Assembly (NCBI RefSeq): GCF_002007105.1
Contig: NZ_MVBC01000004.1
Location: forward strand, 248,001-312,000
Length of the DNA stretch: 64,000 nucleotides
Direction: 5' to 3'
DNA from: Hymenobacter sp. CRA2
Lineage (GTDB): Bacteria; Bacteroidota; Bacteroidia; Cytophagales; Hymenobacteraceae
In this document: piece after piece, positions 33,310-41,855 of the stretch
Position numbering within the stretch: the first letter of the stretch is position 1
Layout: the number at the start of each line of letters is the position of its first letter
Translations under genes and position numbers: made by a program
Notes under the pieces: model-generated
Told to the model about the DNA's origin: nothing
Database searches by the model: none
What the model saw: only the letters and a program-made list of their open reading frames with translations

Positions 33310-35304
33310 CTACAAATCCTGAAATTCCCAGGCCGTGCGGTAAGCGCCGATGTCTTCCACGTAGTTCACAAACTCGCGGTAGAAAGCGTTGCTGCTCAGC
33401 GTGGCCGAGTCGCCGGTCATCAGCAGCTTGCGCCTGGCGCGGGTCATGCCTACGTTCATGCGGCGGATGTCGGCCAGAAAGCCGATGTCACTGGCTGCGT
33501 TCGAGCGGGTGAGGGTGATGGCAATGATGTCGCGCTCCTGGCCCTGGAAGGAGTCGACGGTACCGATGCTGAGCTGGCGCTTGTTCTGCAGCTCCAGCAG
33601 CTCGGGTATCTCGTCGACGCGGTCTTTGAGGTAGTTGATTTGGGCCCGGTAGGGAGCAATAATGCCGATGCTCAGCGGCTGCTGCTCGTGGTCCTCGGGG
33701 TGGTAGTCCTGCAGCAGCTCCACCAGGCGGCGCAGCAGCAGGTCGGCTTCCTCGGGGTTGGCCACCGAGGGCGAGTCGAGGATGCCCAGCTCGGAGAAGC
33801 CGCAGCCGGCCGTGTCGATAAACTCCACCGCGCCGGGCTCGGGCGGGAAGCGCAAATCGAAGGCGTGCAGGTCGGCGCGGCGCACGCGCTCATCGGCCGC
33901 GAGGCGCCCGCCGTAAAACTGGTCCGAAGAGAAGCGCATGATGTCTTCGTGCATGCGGTACTGTACTTCGAGCATCCTGGCCGTTTCGGGCTGGCGGGTG
34001 ATGCACTTCTCGAACAGCGTCTCGCGCAAGCCCTGGGCCGCGGCCTTTTCGCTTTTGACGGTGGGCGGCAGCTGGCAATGGTCGCCGGCCAGCACCACGC
34101 GCTCGGCTTTCGTTATCGGAATCCAGCAGCCAGGCTCCAGGGCCTGGGCGGCCTCGTCGATAAACACCGTTTCGTAGGTGAGGTGGCGGATGGCGCGGTT
34201 GGCGGCCCCCACGAGCGTGCAGGTAATCACCTGCACCTTGTCGAGCAAGTCTTCGGTGATGTACTTTTCGAGCTGGTCCGACTCCTGCAGCATTTGGTGG
34301 GCCTGCTCCTTGAGGTGCTGGCGCTGCTGCCGCTCCTCCCAGCCGAAGTTGCGCTTGAACTTGCCCGCTTCCTCGCGGTATTGCTCGGCCGTCTGGCGCA
34401 AGGATTTCAGCTCCGGGTAGTGCTTGTGGGCCATAACCTGCGCATCGAGCGTGTGCTCCAGCAATAGATCCGACACCCGCGAGGGGTTGCCCATGCGGAT
34501 GACGTTGACGCCGCGCTCGGCCAGCTTTTCGGTGAGCAGGTCTACGGCCGTGTTCGAAGGCGCGCACACCAGCACCCGCCGCTCCCGGCGGATAGTTTCC
34601 AGGATGGCCTGCACCAGCGTGGTGGTTTTGCCGGTGCCGGGCGGGCCGTGGATGATGGCCACGTCCTTGGCCGCCATAACTTGCTGCACCGCCGCCAGCT
34701 GCGAGGCGTTGAGCGGGTTGGGGTAGTAGAGCTTCTCGGTCTGGGCCTCAGTCTTGAACTCGGCCGGACGGTGGCCCAGCAGGGTGTCGCGCAGCTCCTG
34801 CAAGCGGCCAAAGGCGCCCTGCACCTTCTGCAGAGCGTACTCCATTTCGCGGTAGCTGACCTCGTCGAAGGTCAGGTCGATGCCGAGCTTGCCCTCGTCA
34901 ATCCAGTCGGGCAGGTCTTCCTTGTTGGTGGCCAGCGTGATTTTATTGCGGCGCACCGACGTCACCACGCCCGAGAGCATGGGCTTGTCGGAGCCGGCGC
35001 GGCCGGGGATGTTACCGAAGATGGCGGCGTTCTTGCCGACCTGGAACAGGTGCAGCTGCTGGCTCTGCCCGGCGGGGCGCTCCAGCTCCAGCACCAGCTT
35101 GCCGCCGAAGCCGATGTCTTCCTTCGTGATTTTGATCGGGTACCAGGTCAGGCCGCGGTGCACGCGCTCCGAGATGGTGCTCTTGGCGTTGCGCAGGCGG
35201 TATTGCTCCAGGTCCTCCTGTTGCTCCAGCTTCAGCAATGCCTGGACGCGGCGGAGTTCTTCGTAAACGGAGTCGGTAGGGGTATGGGGGGCGGTTTCGG
35301 CCAA
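33310..35304 (-). CDS. Superfamily 1 DNA/RNA helicase, UPF1/IGHMBP2-like
   Basis: 664 residues. The N-terminal beta-barrel region resembles SMUBP2/IGHMBP2 helicases, followed by motif I GPPGTGKTTT near residue 220, motif II DEAAQALEP, motif III GDHCQLPPT, motif V/VI-type DSFQGQERDIIAI and TRARRKL. Acts as a 5'-3' DNA or RNA translocase; physiological role unclear. The only start found in frame is a TTG at 35302-35304 (MAETAPHTP with the TTG read as Met), which is uncertain. A perfect palindrome lies upstream. Confidence 0.85.
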   Translation of the reverse strand: MAETAPHTPTDSVYEELRRVQALLKLEQQEDLEQYRLRNAKSTISERVHRGLTWYPIKITKEDIGFGGKLVLELERPAGQSQQLHLFQVGKNAAIFGNIPGRAGSDKPMLSGVVTSVRRNKITLATNKEDLPDWIDEGKLGIDLTFDEVSYREMEYALQKVQGAFGRLQELRDTLLGHRPAEFKTEAQTEKLYYPNPLNASQLAAVQQVMAAKDVAIIHGPPGTGKTTTLVQAILETIRRERRVLVCAPSNTAVDLLTEKLAERGVNVIRMGNPSRVSDLLLEHTLDAQVMAHKHYPELKSLRQTAEQYREEAGKFKRNFGWEERQQRQHLKEQAHQMLQESDQLEKYITEDLLDKVQVITCTLVGAANRAIRHLTYETVFIDEAAQALEPGCWIPITKAERVVLAGDHCQLPPTVKSEKAAAQGLRETLFEKCITRQPETARMLEVQYRMHEDIMRFSSDQFYGGRLAADERVRRADLHAFDLRFPPEPGAVEFIDTAGCGFSELGILDSPSVANPEEADLLLRRLVELLQDYHPEDHEQQPLSIGIIAPYRAQINYLKDRVDEIPELLELQNKRQLSIGTVDSFQGQERDIIAITLTRSNAASDIGFLADIRRMNVGMTRARRKLLMTGDSATLSSNAFYREFVNYVEDIGAYRTAWEFQDL

Positions 35305-35339
35305 CTTCTTCGGGCTTCTGAATGCTAGGTAGTAAACCA

Positions 35340-35357
35340 GTTCAACACGCGTTGAAC
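35340..35357. promoter_or_regulatory. Perfect 7+4+7 palindrome upstream of the helicase
   Basis: GTTCAAC-ACGC-GTTGAAC, 36-53 bases before the helicase start. Size and symmetry fit a dimeric repressor operator. No cognate regulator is adjacent. Confidence 0.35.
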
Positions 35358-35463
35358 GGCAAACGTGCGGCCGAAGGTCGGGGAGAAATAGTAAATGCTG
35401 TGAAAGGCGAGAAAGTAACTCGGGGCGTTTGAATTAAGGCACTTGCTGAAATACGGCGAAAAC

Positions 35464-35868
35464 CTAAACCCGTCTTTCGACACGCACTACTCTGGTTGCC
35501 ACGATAAAGTCACCGACTCTTCTATTGGGATTGAACAACGTGAACAGCACCTCAATGGGCCACAAGCAAATGGTAAGATTTCTAACGAAACACCTGATTG
35601 CAGAAGCTGGCTCTCCGGTTGTGTTGTCGACTACTTGCAGCTTGAGCAACCTCTTGGCAAGGCTTTTCCCCTGGAAACTGTCTTTGAGCGCGTAAATCAA
35701 AAATAGGCCAAGAAATATGTAGTTCGAAGTAGACTCGTGAGTAGAGGCTCTGGTATCTGAATTTGAATAAGTGGCAATAGGCACAAGCAGGACGCAAACG
35801 ATGGCATGATCTAGTAGCATGGAAGCTAGTCGTACGCGAGTGCCAAGGGGCCGGCTTTCGAGGGTCAT
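35464..35868 (-). CDS. RDD family membrane protein
   Basis: 134 residues. The RDD motif region TRVRLASMLLDHAIVCVLL leads a first membrane helix; a second (residues ~48-65) precedes GKSLAKRLLKLQVVD, the conserved family segment. A last hydrophobic stretch and basic tail follow. RDD proteins are small inner-membrane proteins; some act as Na+/H+ antiporters, but most are unknown. Sequence is markedly less GC-rich than the neighbours. Confidence 0.8.
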   Translation of the reverse strand: MTLESRPLGTRVRLASMLLDHAIVCVLLVPIATYSNSDTRASTHESTSNYIFLGLFLIYALKDSFQGKSLAKRLLKLQVVDNTTGEPASAIRCFVRNLTICLWPIEVLFTLFNPNRRVGDFIVATRVVRVERRV

Positions 35869-36009
35869 ATCACAGAAATTATAGCCCGTAGATCAAGCTT
35901 GGGGCCAAGCGGGGCCCGCTATTTTCTGGCAAGTCTGGTCAACAAGTCAATCCATCACAGCCCAGCATTCAGCAGCCGCGGCCCGGTACCGAGGTATCGG
36001 GCCGCCGCC

Positions 36010-37365
36010 TTATTTGGCGGCGGGTTCCTGCCGGATGACTTGACCGCCTTTCATCACGAAGCGCACGTTTTCCAGGGCGGTGATGTCGCTCAGCGGGTCG
36101 CCGTCCACGGCGATGAGGTCGGCGGCGAAGCCTGGTTCGAGGGCGCCGATTTTGGTTTTCAGGCCCAAGAGTTCGGCCCCGTTCAGGGTGGCGGCCCGGA
36201 TAATCTCCAGGGGTTTCATACCGGCCGCGGCGTAGGCGCGAAACATCTGCAAACTGGCTTGGCCGCGGGTTTTGCCGGGCAGTTGGTAGTACTCGTCGGA
36301 GCCGGCCGCGATGCGCACGCCCGCTTTCAGGGCCCGGGCCAGGCGCTGGTTGTTGCGGGCGGCAAACGTGCGGGCGCCTTTTTCATAGCCCTGGCGCTGT
36401 TCGGGCGTGGCCGTGGCTGGGGGATGAAACGCCGTGAGGTAAAATTCGGGCGGGTAATCGGTGGGCACCAGAAAAATCTGCTTGGCGGCCATCAGCTTCA
36501 GCACGTCGTCGGGGATGGTGTAGGCGTGCTCGATGGAGTTGACGCCGGCCTGGGCTGCGAGGCGCGTGGCCTCGTCGCCGATGGCGTGGGCCGCCACGGT
36601 CTTGCCCTGCCGGTGGGCTTCTTCCACGATGACCTGCAACTCGGCGAGCGACAGTGTCTGCGACTCATTATTCACGATGACTTTGATACAGTCGGCCCCG
36701 TCGTAGAGGGCTTGGCGTACGGCCCGGCGGCCCTCTTCCACGCCGCTGACGGCCACGTATTCCTGAGCTACCAGCGCCTGCGCCTCCGGGGTGAGGCGCC
36801 CAAACTGGCCGCCGACCGGCGACAGTGCCCGGGTGGAAGCCACGATGCGCGGCCCCACCACCTGCCCCTGGTTGATGGCGTCGCGCAGGGCTACGTCGCC
36901 GTTGAGGCCGCTGTTACCCAGGTCGCGCACGGTGGTGAAGCCCGCTTCGAGGTCCTCGCGGCCCATGGCGGCCCCCAACAAGGCCCGGCGCGCCGTATTC
37001 ATCGAGGCCACCGTCACCAGCATGTTAGCCTCGTCGCCGCCCAGCTCGGGCTGGTAATTTTGCAGCAGGTGGGTGTGGGCATCAATCAAGCCGGGCAGCA
37101 CCAGGGCGTTGCCCAAATCGATGGTTTCGGCTCCGGCGGGGATGGCCACGTTGGTACCCGCCTGTAAAATGGTGCGGCCCTGCACCAGTACCACGCCGTT
37201 GGGCAGGACCCGGCCGGTGCGCACGTCCAGCAAGCGGCCGCACTTTATCGCGCGAACCGGCGCGGCAGCGGAGGATTGGGCATGAGCTGCTGGCACTTGG
37301 CTCAGCAGCAACAAGCCGACACAACCTGGCAGCACACGTTTTAGGGAAAACAGAAGTTTGCGCAT
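36010..37365 (-). CDS. Exported amidohydrolase, prolidase-like
   Basis: 451 residues from the ATG at 37363-37365, with a signal peptide (cleavage after AHA). Metal ligands of the amidohydrolase barrel: DAHTHL, the carbamylated Lys segment CIKVIV, HAIGDEA, IEHAY and the catalytic GSDE. Closest to the secreted Xaa-Pro dipeptidase/imidazolonepropionase-like group, so probably a periplasmic peptidase of modified dipeptides; substrate unknown. A TACTTTG box lies 5 bases before the ATG, implying an almost leaderless mRNA. Confidence 0.85.
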   Translation of the reverse strand: MRKLLFSLKRVLPGCVGLLLLSQVPAAHAQSSAAAPVRAIKCGRLLDVRTGRVLPNGVVLVQGRTILQAGTNVAIPAGAETIDLGNALVLPGLIDAHTHLLQNYQPELGGDEANMLVTVASMNTARRALLGAAMGREDLEAGFTTVRDLGNSGLNGDVALRDAINQGQVVGPRIVASTRALSPVGGQFGRLTPEAQALVAQEYVAVSGVEEGRRAVRQALYDGADCIKVIVNNESQTLSLAELQVIVEEAHRQGKTVAAHAIGDEATRLAAQAGVNSIEHAYTIPDDVLKLMAAKQIFLVPTDYPPEFYLTAFHPPATATPEQRQGYEKGARTFAARNNQRLARALKAGVRIAAGSDEYYQLPGKTRGQASLQMFRAYAAAGMKPLEIIRAATLNGAELLGLKTKIGALEPGFAADLIAVDGDPLSDITALENVRFVMKGGQVIRQEPAAK

Positions 37366-37404
37366 TCGGCAAAGTACCGCAAAATCTGCCGCCCTTAGGC
37401 CCAC

Positions 37405-38265
37405 TTATAGGCTCATAAGCTCCTTTAAGCCCTCTTTTAATGATGCCGGCTGCCGGCCCAGCACCTCAGCTAGCTCCGGCGTGGCGGTGCTTTCCTGCCC
37501 GTGCTTGATATCGGTCATGAAGCCCAGCGAGAGGTTTACCACGAACTCGGGCAGGCCGCGCGCTTTCATGCCGGCCACGAACTCAGCCGGCTCGATGTCG
37601 GTGTAGCGCACCTCGCGGCCCGACAGCTCCGTGAGGGCCGCCGCTACGTCGTGGAAGGAGTATGTTTCGCGGCCCGTGAAGGTATAGACGTGGTTGGCGC
37701 AGTCGCCTGCGGCCAGCACGTTGGCAATGGCCTCGCCCATTTCGCGGCGCAGGGCAAAGGACACGCGGCCCTCGCCGGCCGGCAGCTGAATGCCGGTTTC
37801 CAGCACCTGCGGGCCCACGAACTGCGGCAGCGTGTCCATGTAGAGGATGTTGCGGAATAGCACGTAGTTCAGCCCGCTGGGCAAGATGTAGTCTTCGGTC
37901 AGGAAGTGGCGCTTCATCAGGTCGTTGACTAGGGTGTCACGGTCCTGCAGGGCGCGACCGGTGTAGGCCAGGCAACGCACGCCGGCTTCTTTAGCGGCGT
38001 CCACTACGTTTTGGTGCAGTTGCAGACCGTCGGCCTCGCCGCCGCCCGAGACCAGCAGCACCTTGTCCACACCCTGCATGGCGCGCAGCAGAGAAGCCGG
38101 GTCGCGGTAGTTGCCCACGCGGATGTTTACGCCTTGGCTTTGGAGGTCAACGGCTTTGGCTTCGTCGCGCACCAGGGCGGCAATTTGGCTGGCGGGGAGT
38201 TTGGTCAGCAGCTGCTGGATGACGGCCGCGCCAATGTGGCCGGTGGCGCCGGTGATTAAGATCAT
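37405..38265 (-). CDS. NmrA/QOR2-like NAD(P)-binding reductase
   Basis: 286 residues from the ATG at 38263-38265. GATGHIGAAVI is the nucleotide-binding loop; VRDEAKA follows the second strand, where NADPH-preferring atypical SDRs have a basic residue. The mid-region (NYVLFRNILYMDTLP) matches the NmrA-like/quinone oxidoreductase 2 group. Likely NADPH-dependent reductase or redox sensor. The AraC gene is upstream on the same strand beyond a repeat, so a shared regulon is possible but not shown. Confidence 0.85.
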   Translation of the reverse strand: MILITGATGHIGAAVIQQLLTKLPASQIAALVRDEAKAVDLQSQGVNIRVGNYRDPASLLRAMQGVDKVLLVSGGGEADGLQLHQNVVDAAKEAGVRCLAYTGRALQDRDTLVNDLMKRHFLTEDYILPSGLNYVLFRNILYMDTLPQFVGPQVLETGIQLPAGEGRVSFALRREMGEAIANVLAAGDCANHVYTFTGRETYSFHDVAAALTELSGREVRYTDIEPAEFVAGMKARGLPEFVVNLSLGFMTDIKHGQESTATPELAEVLGRQPASLKEGLKELMSL

Positions 38266-38492
38266 GGCTTGGGTGGTTGGATGTGGCAGTTCGCTCGCAG
38301 ACAAGACCTCGGTGTGAGGCCGGAAGCTTGCCCGAGCGTCTGCTACAAAGGTCCCATCCGAGCCAAGTGGGTGGAAGGGCCAGACGGCGGAAAGGTTGGG
38401 CCAAAAGGCGGAAAGCGCCGGCAGGCAGTAAGGCCGCGAGGTTAGCTGGCTACTAGCAGCCTGCAACGTGTGCTTGAAAGACCTTTCTGCAC

Positions 38493-38592
38493 GTCATGCT
38501 CATCTGGCGCACGCTTGTCGAAGTATCTCTATCGAGCTATGCAGCGAAGCGGTAGAAGTGCATCAGCGCGCGGACGCCAGATAAAGCATGAC
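38493..38592 (+). repeat. Interspersed palindromic repeat, ~100 bp
   Basis: Ends GTCATGCTCATCTGGCG (38493-38509) and CGCCAGATAAAGCATGAC (38575-38592) are inverted with one small gap. A partial copy is at 14950-14986. It sits in the 353-base gap between the NmrA-like and AraC genes; the rest of that gap (38266-38492) shows no gene and presumably holds the reductase promoter. Confidence 0.75.
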
Positions 38593-38618
38593 CACAATCT
38601 ACATTGCCAAACCGGCGC

Positions 38619-39482
38619 TTAACAGGCCTGCTTGTAGGCCGTGGGCGAGAGGCCGCGGTTCTTGCGGAAAAACCGACTAAAGGCCGATTGATCGGTGAAA
38701 TGCAGCAAATCTGCCACCTGTGCCACCGTCAGCTGCTGGTTTTGCAGTAGAGCCTGGGCCTCCAGCACCACGGCCTCGGCAATCCATTCGCCGGCGGTTT
38801 TGCCGGTGGTGTCCTTCACGGTTTCGGTCAGGTGCTTGGGCGTGATGCAGAGCCGCTCGGCGTAGAACTGCACGCTGCGCTCGGCGGCGCCGTGGGTGCC
38901 CAGCAGGTGCTTGAACTCGGCCGTGAGCAGCTGGGCGCGCGTCTGGCTGGCGCGCAGGGCCGCGCGTTGCTGGTCGTAGATGGCCACCACCTCGCAGAGC
39001 AGGTTGTTGATGAGGTTCTTGACCAGCGTCTCGCGGTAGGGGTGCGGGGCGTGGTATTTCTGCCGCAGATAATCAAAGCAGGCCTGCAGCTCGGCCGTCT
39101 GCGCCGCGCTCAGCGGCAGCACGTGCGTGCCCACGCTTTCCAGGAAGTTGAACTGGCTGACGTCGAGGTGGCGGTGGGCGGTGAGAAAGTCACGGGTGAA
39201 AAACACCGACAAGCCGTCGTAATCCGCCGACAGGTGCGTCCACTCTTTGATGGTGTGCGGGGTGACAATCATCAGGCTGCCCGGGCCGATGGCATAGGTT
39301 TCCAGGTTGGCCTTGAGCTCGGCGCGGCCCTGCAGGCACAGGCCGATTTTGTAGTAGTCGCCGCGGTAGGGCAGGCCCAGGGGCGGCCCGTCCGAGCTGG
39401 TGCTGTGGTCGACGAAATATACGCCCAGCGCCCCGTGGCGGGGCGCGAAGCTTTGAAGCGGATAGGTCGGAATACGCTGCAT
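38619..39482 (-). CDS. AraC family transcriptional regulator
   Basis: 287 residues from the ATG at 39480-39482. The N-terminal ~150 residues form a cupin-like sensor (YYKIGLCLQGRAELK, LMIVTPHTIKEW). The C-terminal double helix-turn-helix comprises TVAQVADLLHFTDQSAFSRFF and GLSPTAYKQ. The architecture matches regulators of sugar or small-molecule responses. Divergent from the GH1-like gene with a 222-base spacer, so control of that gene is likely. Confidence 0.85.
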   Translation of the reverse strand: MQRIPTYPLQSFAPRHGALGVYFVDHSTSSDGPPLGLPYRGDYYKIGLCLQGRAELKANLETYAIGPGSLMIVTPHTIKEWTHLSADYDGLSVFFTRDFLTAHRHLDVSQFNFLESVGTHVLPLSAAQTAELQACFDYLRQKYHAPHPYRETLVKNLINNLLCEVVAIYDQQRAALRASQTRAQLLTAEFKHLLGTHGAAERSVQFYAERLCITPKHLTETVKDTTGKTAGEWIAEAVVLEAQALLQNQQLTVAQVADLLHFTDQSAFSRFFRKNRGLSPTAYKQAC

Positions 39483-39646
39483 CACAATAGGCGGGGTAAA
39501 CGGCGGGCCCGCGTAAAAGTAGCGGTTGAGGCGTACGTAACCTGTGCCACCAGGCCCCGCGCTCATACCCAACAGATGAAGATTTGGTGTAGGCAGCGGC
39601 CGCGGCGCAACTCTGCCGTGGACAAGCAAGTACGTTCAGGAATCGG

Positions 39647-39683
39647 CCCCGATCCGCCGCGCCTGCTGCGTGGCGGATCGGGG
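39647..39683 (+). promoter_or_regulatory. Strong hairpin in the GH1 leader
   Basis: CCCCGATCCGCC (39647-39658) and GGCGGATCGGGG (39672-39683) form a perfect 12-bp stem ending 21 bases before the GH1 start. It could act as an attenuator, translation block or AraC target. The rest of the spacer shows no gene and no clear -7 box. Confidence 0.45.
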
Positions 39684-39704
39684 TCAGCTGCCGCCTTTGA
39701 ATTT

Positions 39705-41021
39705 ATGACACCCCAGTTCCTCTTCGCCACCGGTATCGAAAACAGCAACCCCACCATCCAAAACGGCCGGTTGCGCGTCGATGAGATGGAGAAGTGCGGG
39801 CACTACGCGCACTGGCGCCAGGATTTTGACCTGGTCGAGGAGCTAGGCATCTGCTTTCTGCGCTACGGGCCGCCCATTCACACCACTTGGCTCGGGCCCG
39901 GCAAGTACGATTGGGAATTCGCCGACCAGACTTTCGGCGAGCTGGGCCGGCGCAACATCGCACCCATCGTGGACCTGTGCCACTTCGGCTTGCCCGACTG
40001 GCTGGGCAATTTCCAGAACGGCGACTTTCCGCAGCTCTTCGCCGACTACGCCCGGGCCTTTGCCGCGCGCTTTCCGTGGGTACAACTCTACACGCCGGTC
40101 AACGAAATGTTTATCTGCGCGCAGTTTTCGGCCCTGTACGGGTGGTGGAACGAGCAGCTGACCTCGGACCAGGCCTTCGTGACGGCGCTGAAGTACATCG
40201 TGAAGGCCAACGTGCTGGCCATGCGCGCCATTTCGGAGGTGCGGCCCGATGCGCTGTTTATTCAGAGCGAGTCGTCGGAGTACTTCCACGCCGAAAACCC
40301 GGCCGCTATCGGGCCCGCCGAGCTGATGAACGCCCGGCGCTTCCTCTCGCTGGACCTCAACTACGGCCGACGCGTGGACTCGGAGATGTACGAGTACCTG
40401 ATGGACAATGGCATGACGCGCGAGGAGTACCACTTCTTCCTGAAGAACCACCTGCGCCACCAGTGCATCATGGGCAACGACTACTACAAAACCAACGAGC
40501 ACCGCGTGCGCGCCGACGGGAGCACCACCGCCTCGGGCGAAATCTTCGGCTACCACGTCATTACTCGCCAGTACCACGACCGGTACCGCCTGCCCGTGAT
40601 GCACACCGAAACCAACCTGTATCAGGGGCCCTGCGGCGACGAGGCCGTGAACTGGCTGTGGAAGGAATGGGCCAACGTGCTGCGCGTGCGCAACGACGGG
40701 GTGCCCATCATCGGCTTCACCTGGTACTCGCTCACCGACCAGGTGGACTGGGACTCGGCCCTGCGGGAGCCCAACGGCACCGTGAACCCGCTGGGCCTCT
40801 ACGACCTGAACCGCAACATCCGGCCCGTGGGCGAGGCCTACAAGCAGCTCATCCGCGACTGGCGGCAGGTGCTGCCCGCCCAGAGCGTGTGCCTGCAGGT
40901 GCCCATCGTGATGCCCCACGACTCCAACGAGCAATGGGCCCAGCAGAAGCAGGACGACGCCCAGCAGCAGCGGCAGGACAAATCCACCGCCGCGGCCAAC
41001 ACGGCCTCCGTCGAGCCTTAA
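39705..41021 (+). CDS. Glycoside hydrolase family 1-like enzyme
   Basis: 438 residues, close to the ~450 of GH1 beta-glucosidases. The acid/base Glu appears in YTPVNEM (family TxNEP) and the nucleophile in HTETNLYQG (family TENG). GFTWYSLTDQVDW matches the C-terminal substrate-binding Trp region. A ~45-residue Gln-rich tail is unusual. Probably cleaves or transfers beta-linked sugars. Followed after 96 bases by an SDR on the same strand; the AraC gene is divergent. Confidence 0.75.
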   Translation: MTPQFLFATGIENSNPTIQNGRLRVDEMEKCGHYAHWRQDFDLVEELGICFLRYGPPIHTTWLGPGKYDWEFADQTFGELGRRNIAPIVDLCHFGLPDWLGNFQNGDFPQLFADYARAFAARFPWVQLYTPVNEMFICAQFSALYGWWNEQLTSDQAFVTALKYIVKANVLAMRAISEVRPDALFIQSESSEYFHAENPAAIGPAELMNARRFLSLDLNYGRRVDSEMYEYLMDNGMTREEYHFFLKNHLRHQCIMGNDYYKTNEHRVRADGSTTASGEIFGYHVITRQYHDRYRLPVMHTETNLYQGPCGDEAVNWLWKEWANVLRVRNDGVPIIGFTWYSLTDQVDWDSALREPNGTVNPLGLYDLNRNIRPVGEAYKQLIRDWRQVLPAQSVCLQVPIVMPHDSNEQWAQQKQDDAQQQRQDKSTAAANTASVEP

Positions 41022-41022
41022 A

Positions 41023-41108
41023 GGTGAGTTGGTGAAGTGGTGAACTTGTGAGTGCCGTTCTGGAACTCCGACCAACACTTCACAAACTCACCACTTCACA
41101 AATTCACC
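41023..41108 (+). repeat. Inverted repeat between GH1 and SDR genes
   Basis: Arms 41023-41054 and 41076-41108 match about 26 of 32 positions in inverted orientation (GGTGA-GTGAAGTGGTGA type). It fills the intergenic gap and could weaken readthrough from the GH1 gene into the SDR gene. Confidence 0.7.
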
Positions 41109-41117
41109 TTTGATCAA

Positions 41118-41855
41118 ATGCGTTTTCAGGATAAAGTGGCCATCGTGACGGGTGGCGCCAGCGGCATCGGGCTGGCTATTTCCCAGCGGCTAGCCTCCGA
41201 AGGCGCCCGCCTGGTGTTGGTGGGCCGCAACGAAGACCAGCTTCGGCAAGGCACGGAACTGGTCAAGCAGGCCGGCGCCCCCGACGCCTGGGGCAGCGTG
41301 TGTGACGTGTCGGTGGAGGCCCAGGTGGAAGCCACTGTGAAGGGCACGCTGGAGCGCTTTGGCCGGCTCGATGTCATCGTCAACAACGCGGGGCTAATGC
41401 AGTTCAAGCCTCTGGAGGAGTTGACCGGCGACGACTGGCTGCGCATCCTGAACGTGGATTTGCTCGGCGCCTTTTATTTCATCAAGCAGGCCTTTCTGCA
41501 CATGAAGCCCGGCGGCAACGTGGTGAACGTGTCGAGCATCCACGCCATCGAAACCAGCCCGCTGGTAGCGCCCTACGCCGCCGCCAAGGCTGGCGTCAAT
41601 TCGCTTACCCGCTCGGCCTCGCTGGAAGGCAAGCCCAAGGGCATCCGCGTCAACGTGGTGATGCCCGGCGCCATCGACACGCCCATGCTCTGGGACAACC
41701 CCAACGTGAAAAGCGGCGTGGAGAAAATCGACAAGGCCGACGTGGGCCGCCCCGAGGACGTGGCCGCCACCGTGGCCTATTTGGCTTCCGACGATGCCGC
41801 TTTCGTGCAGGGCGCCGAAGTGCGCGTGGACGGCGGCCGGCTGGACCGGCTCTAA
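41118..41855 (+). CDS. Short-chain dehydrogenase/reductase
   Basis: 245 residues, classical SDR: TGGASGIGLAI cofactor loop, NNAG, catalytic Ser (SSIHAIETS) and YAAAKAG (Tyr-x3-Lys). Asn of the tetrad is NVDLLG. Downstream of the GH1-like gene, so perhaps a sugar or glycoside oxidoreductase; specificity unknown. The in-frame start at 41052 would translate the repeat and is rejected. Its stop overlaps the convergent membrane-protein gene by 4 bases. Confidence 0.9.
   Translation: MRFQDKVAIVTGGASGIGLAISQRLASEGARLVLVGRNEDQLRQGTELVKQAGAPDAWGSVCDVSVEAQVEATVKGTLERFGRLDVIVNNAGLMQFKPLEELTGDDWLRILNVDLLGAFYFIKQAFLHMKPGGNVVNVSSIHAIETSPLVAPYAAAKAGVNSLTRSASLEGKPKGIRVNVVMPGAIDTPMLWDNPNVKSGVEKIDKADVGRPEDVAATVAYLASDDAAFVQGAEVRVDGGRLDRL

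Noticed and set aside
38832-39704. Long N-terminal extension of the GH1-like gene
   Set aside because: The extension is antisense to the AraC regulator; the ATG at 39705 gives a protein of normal family length.
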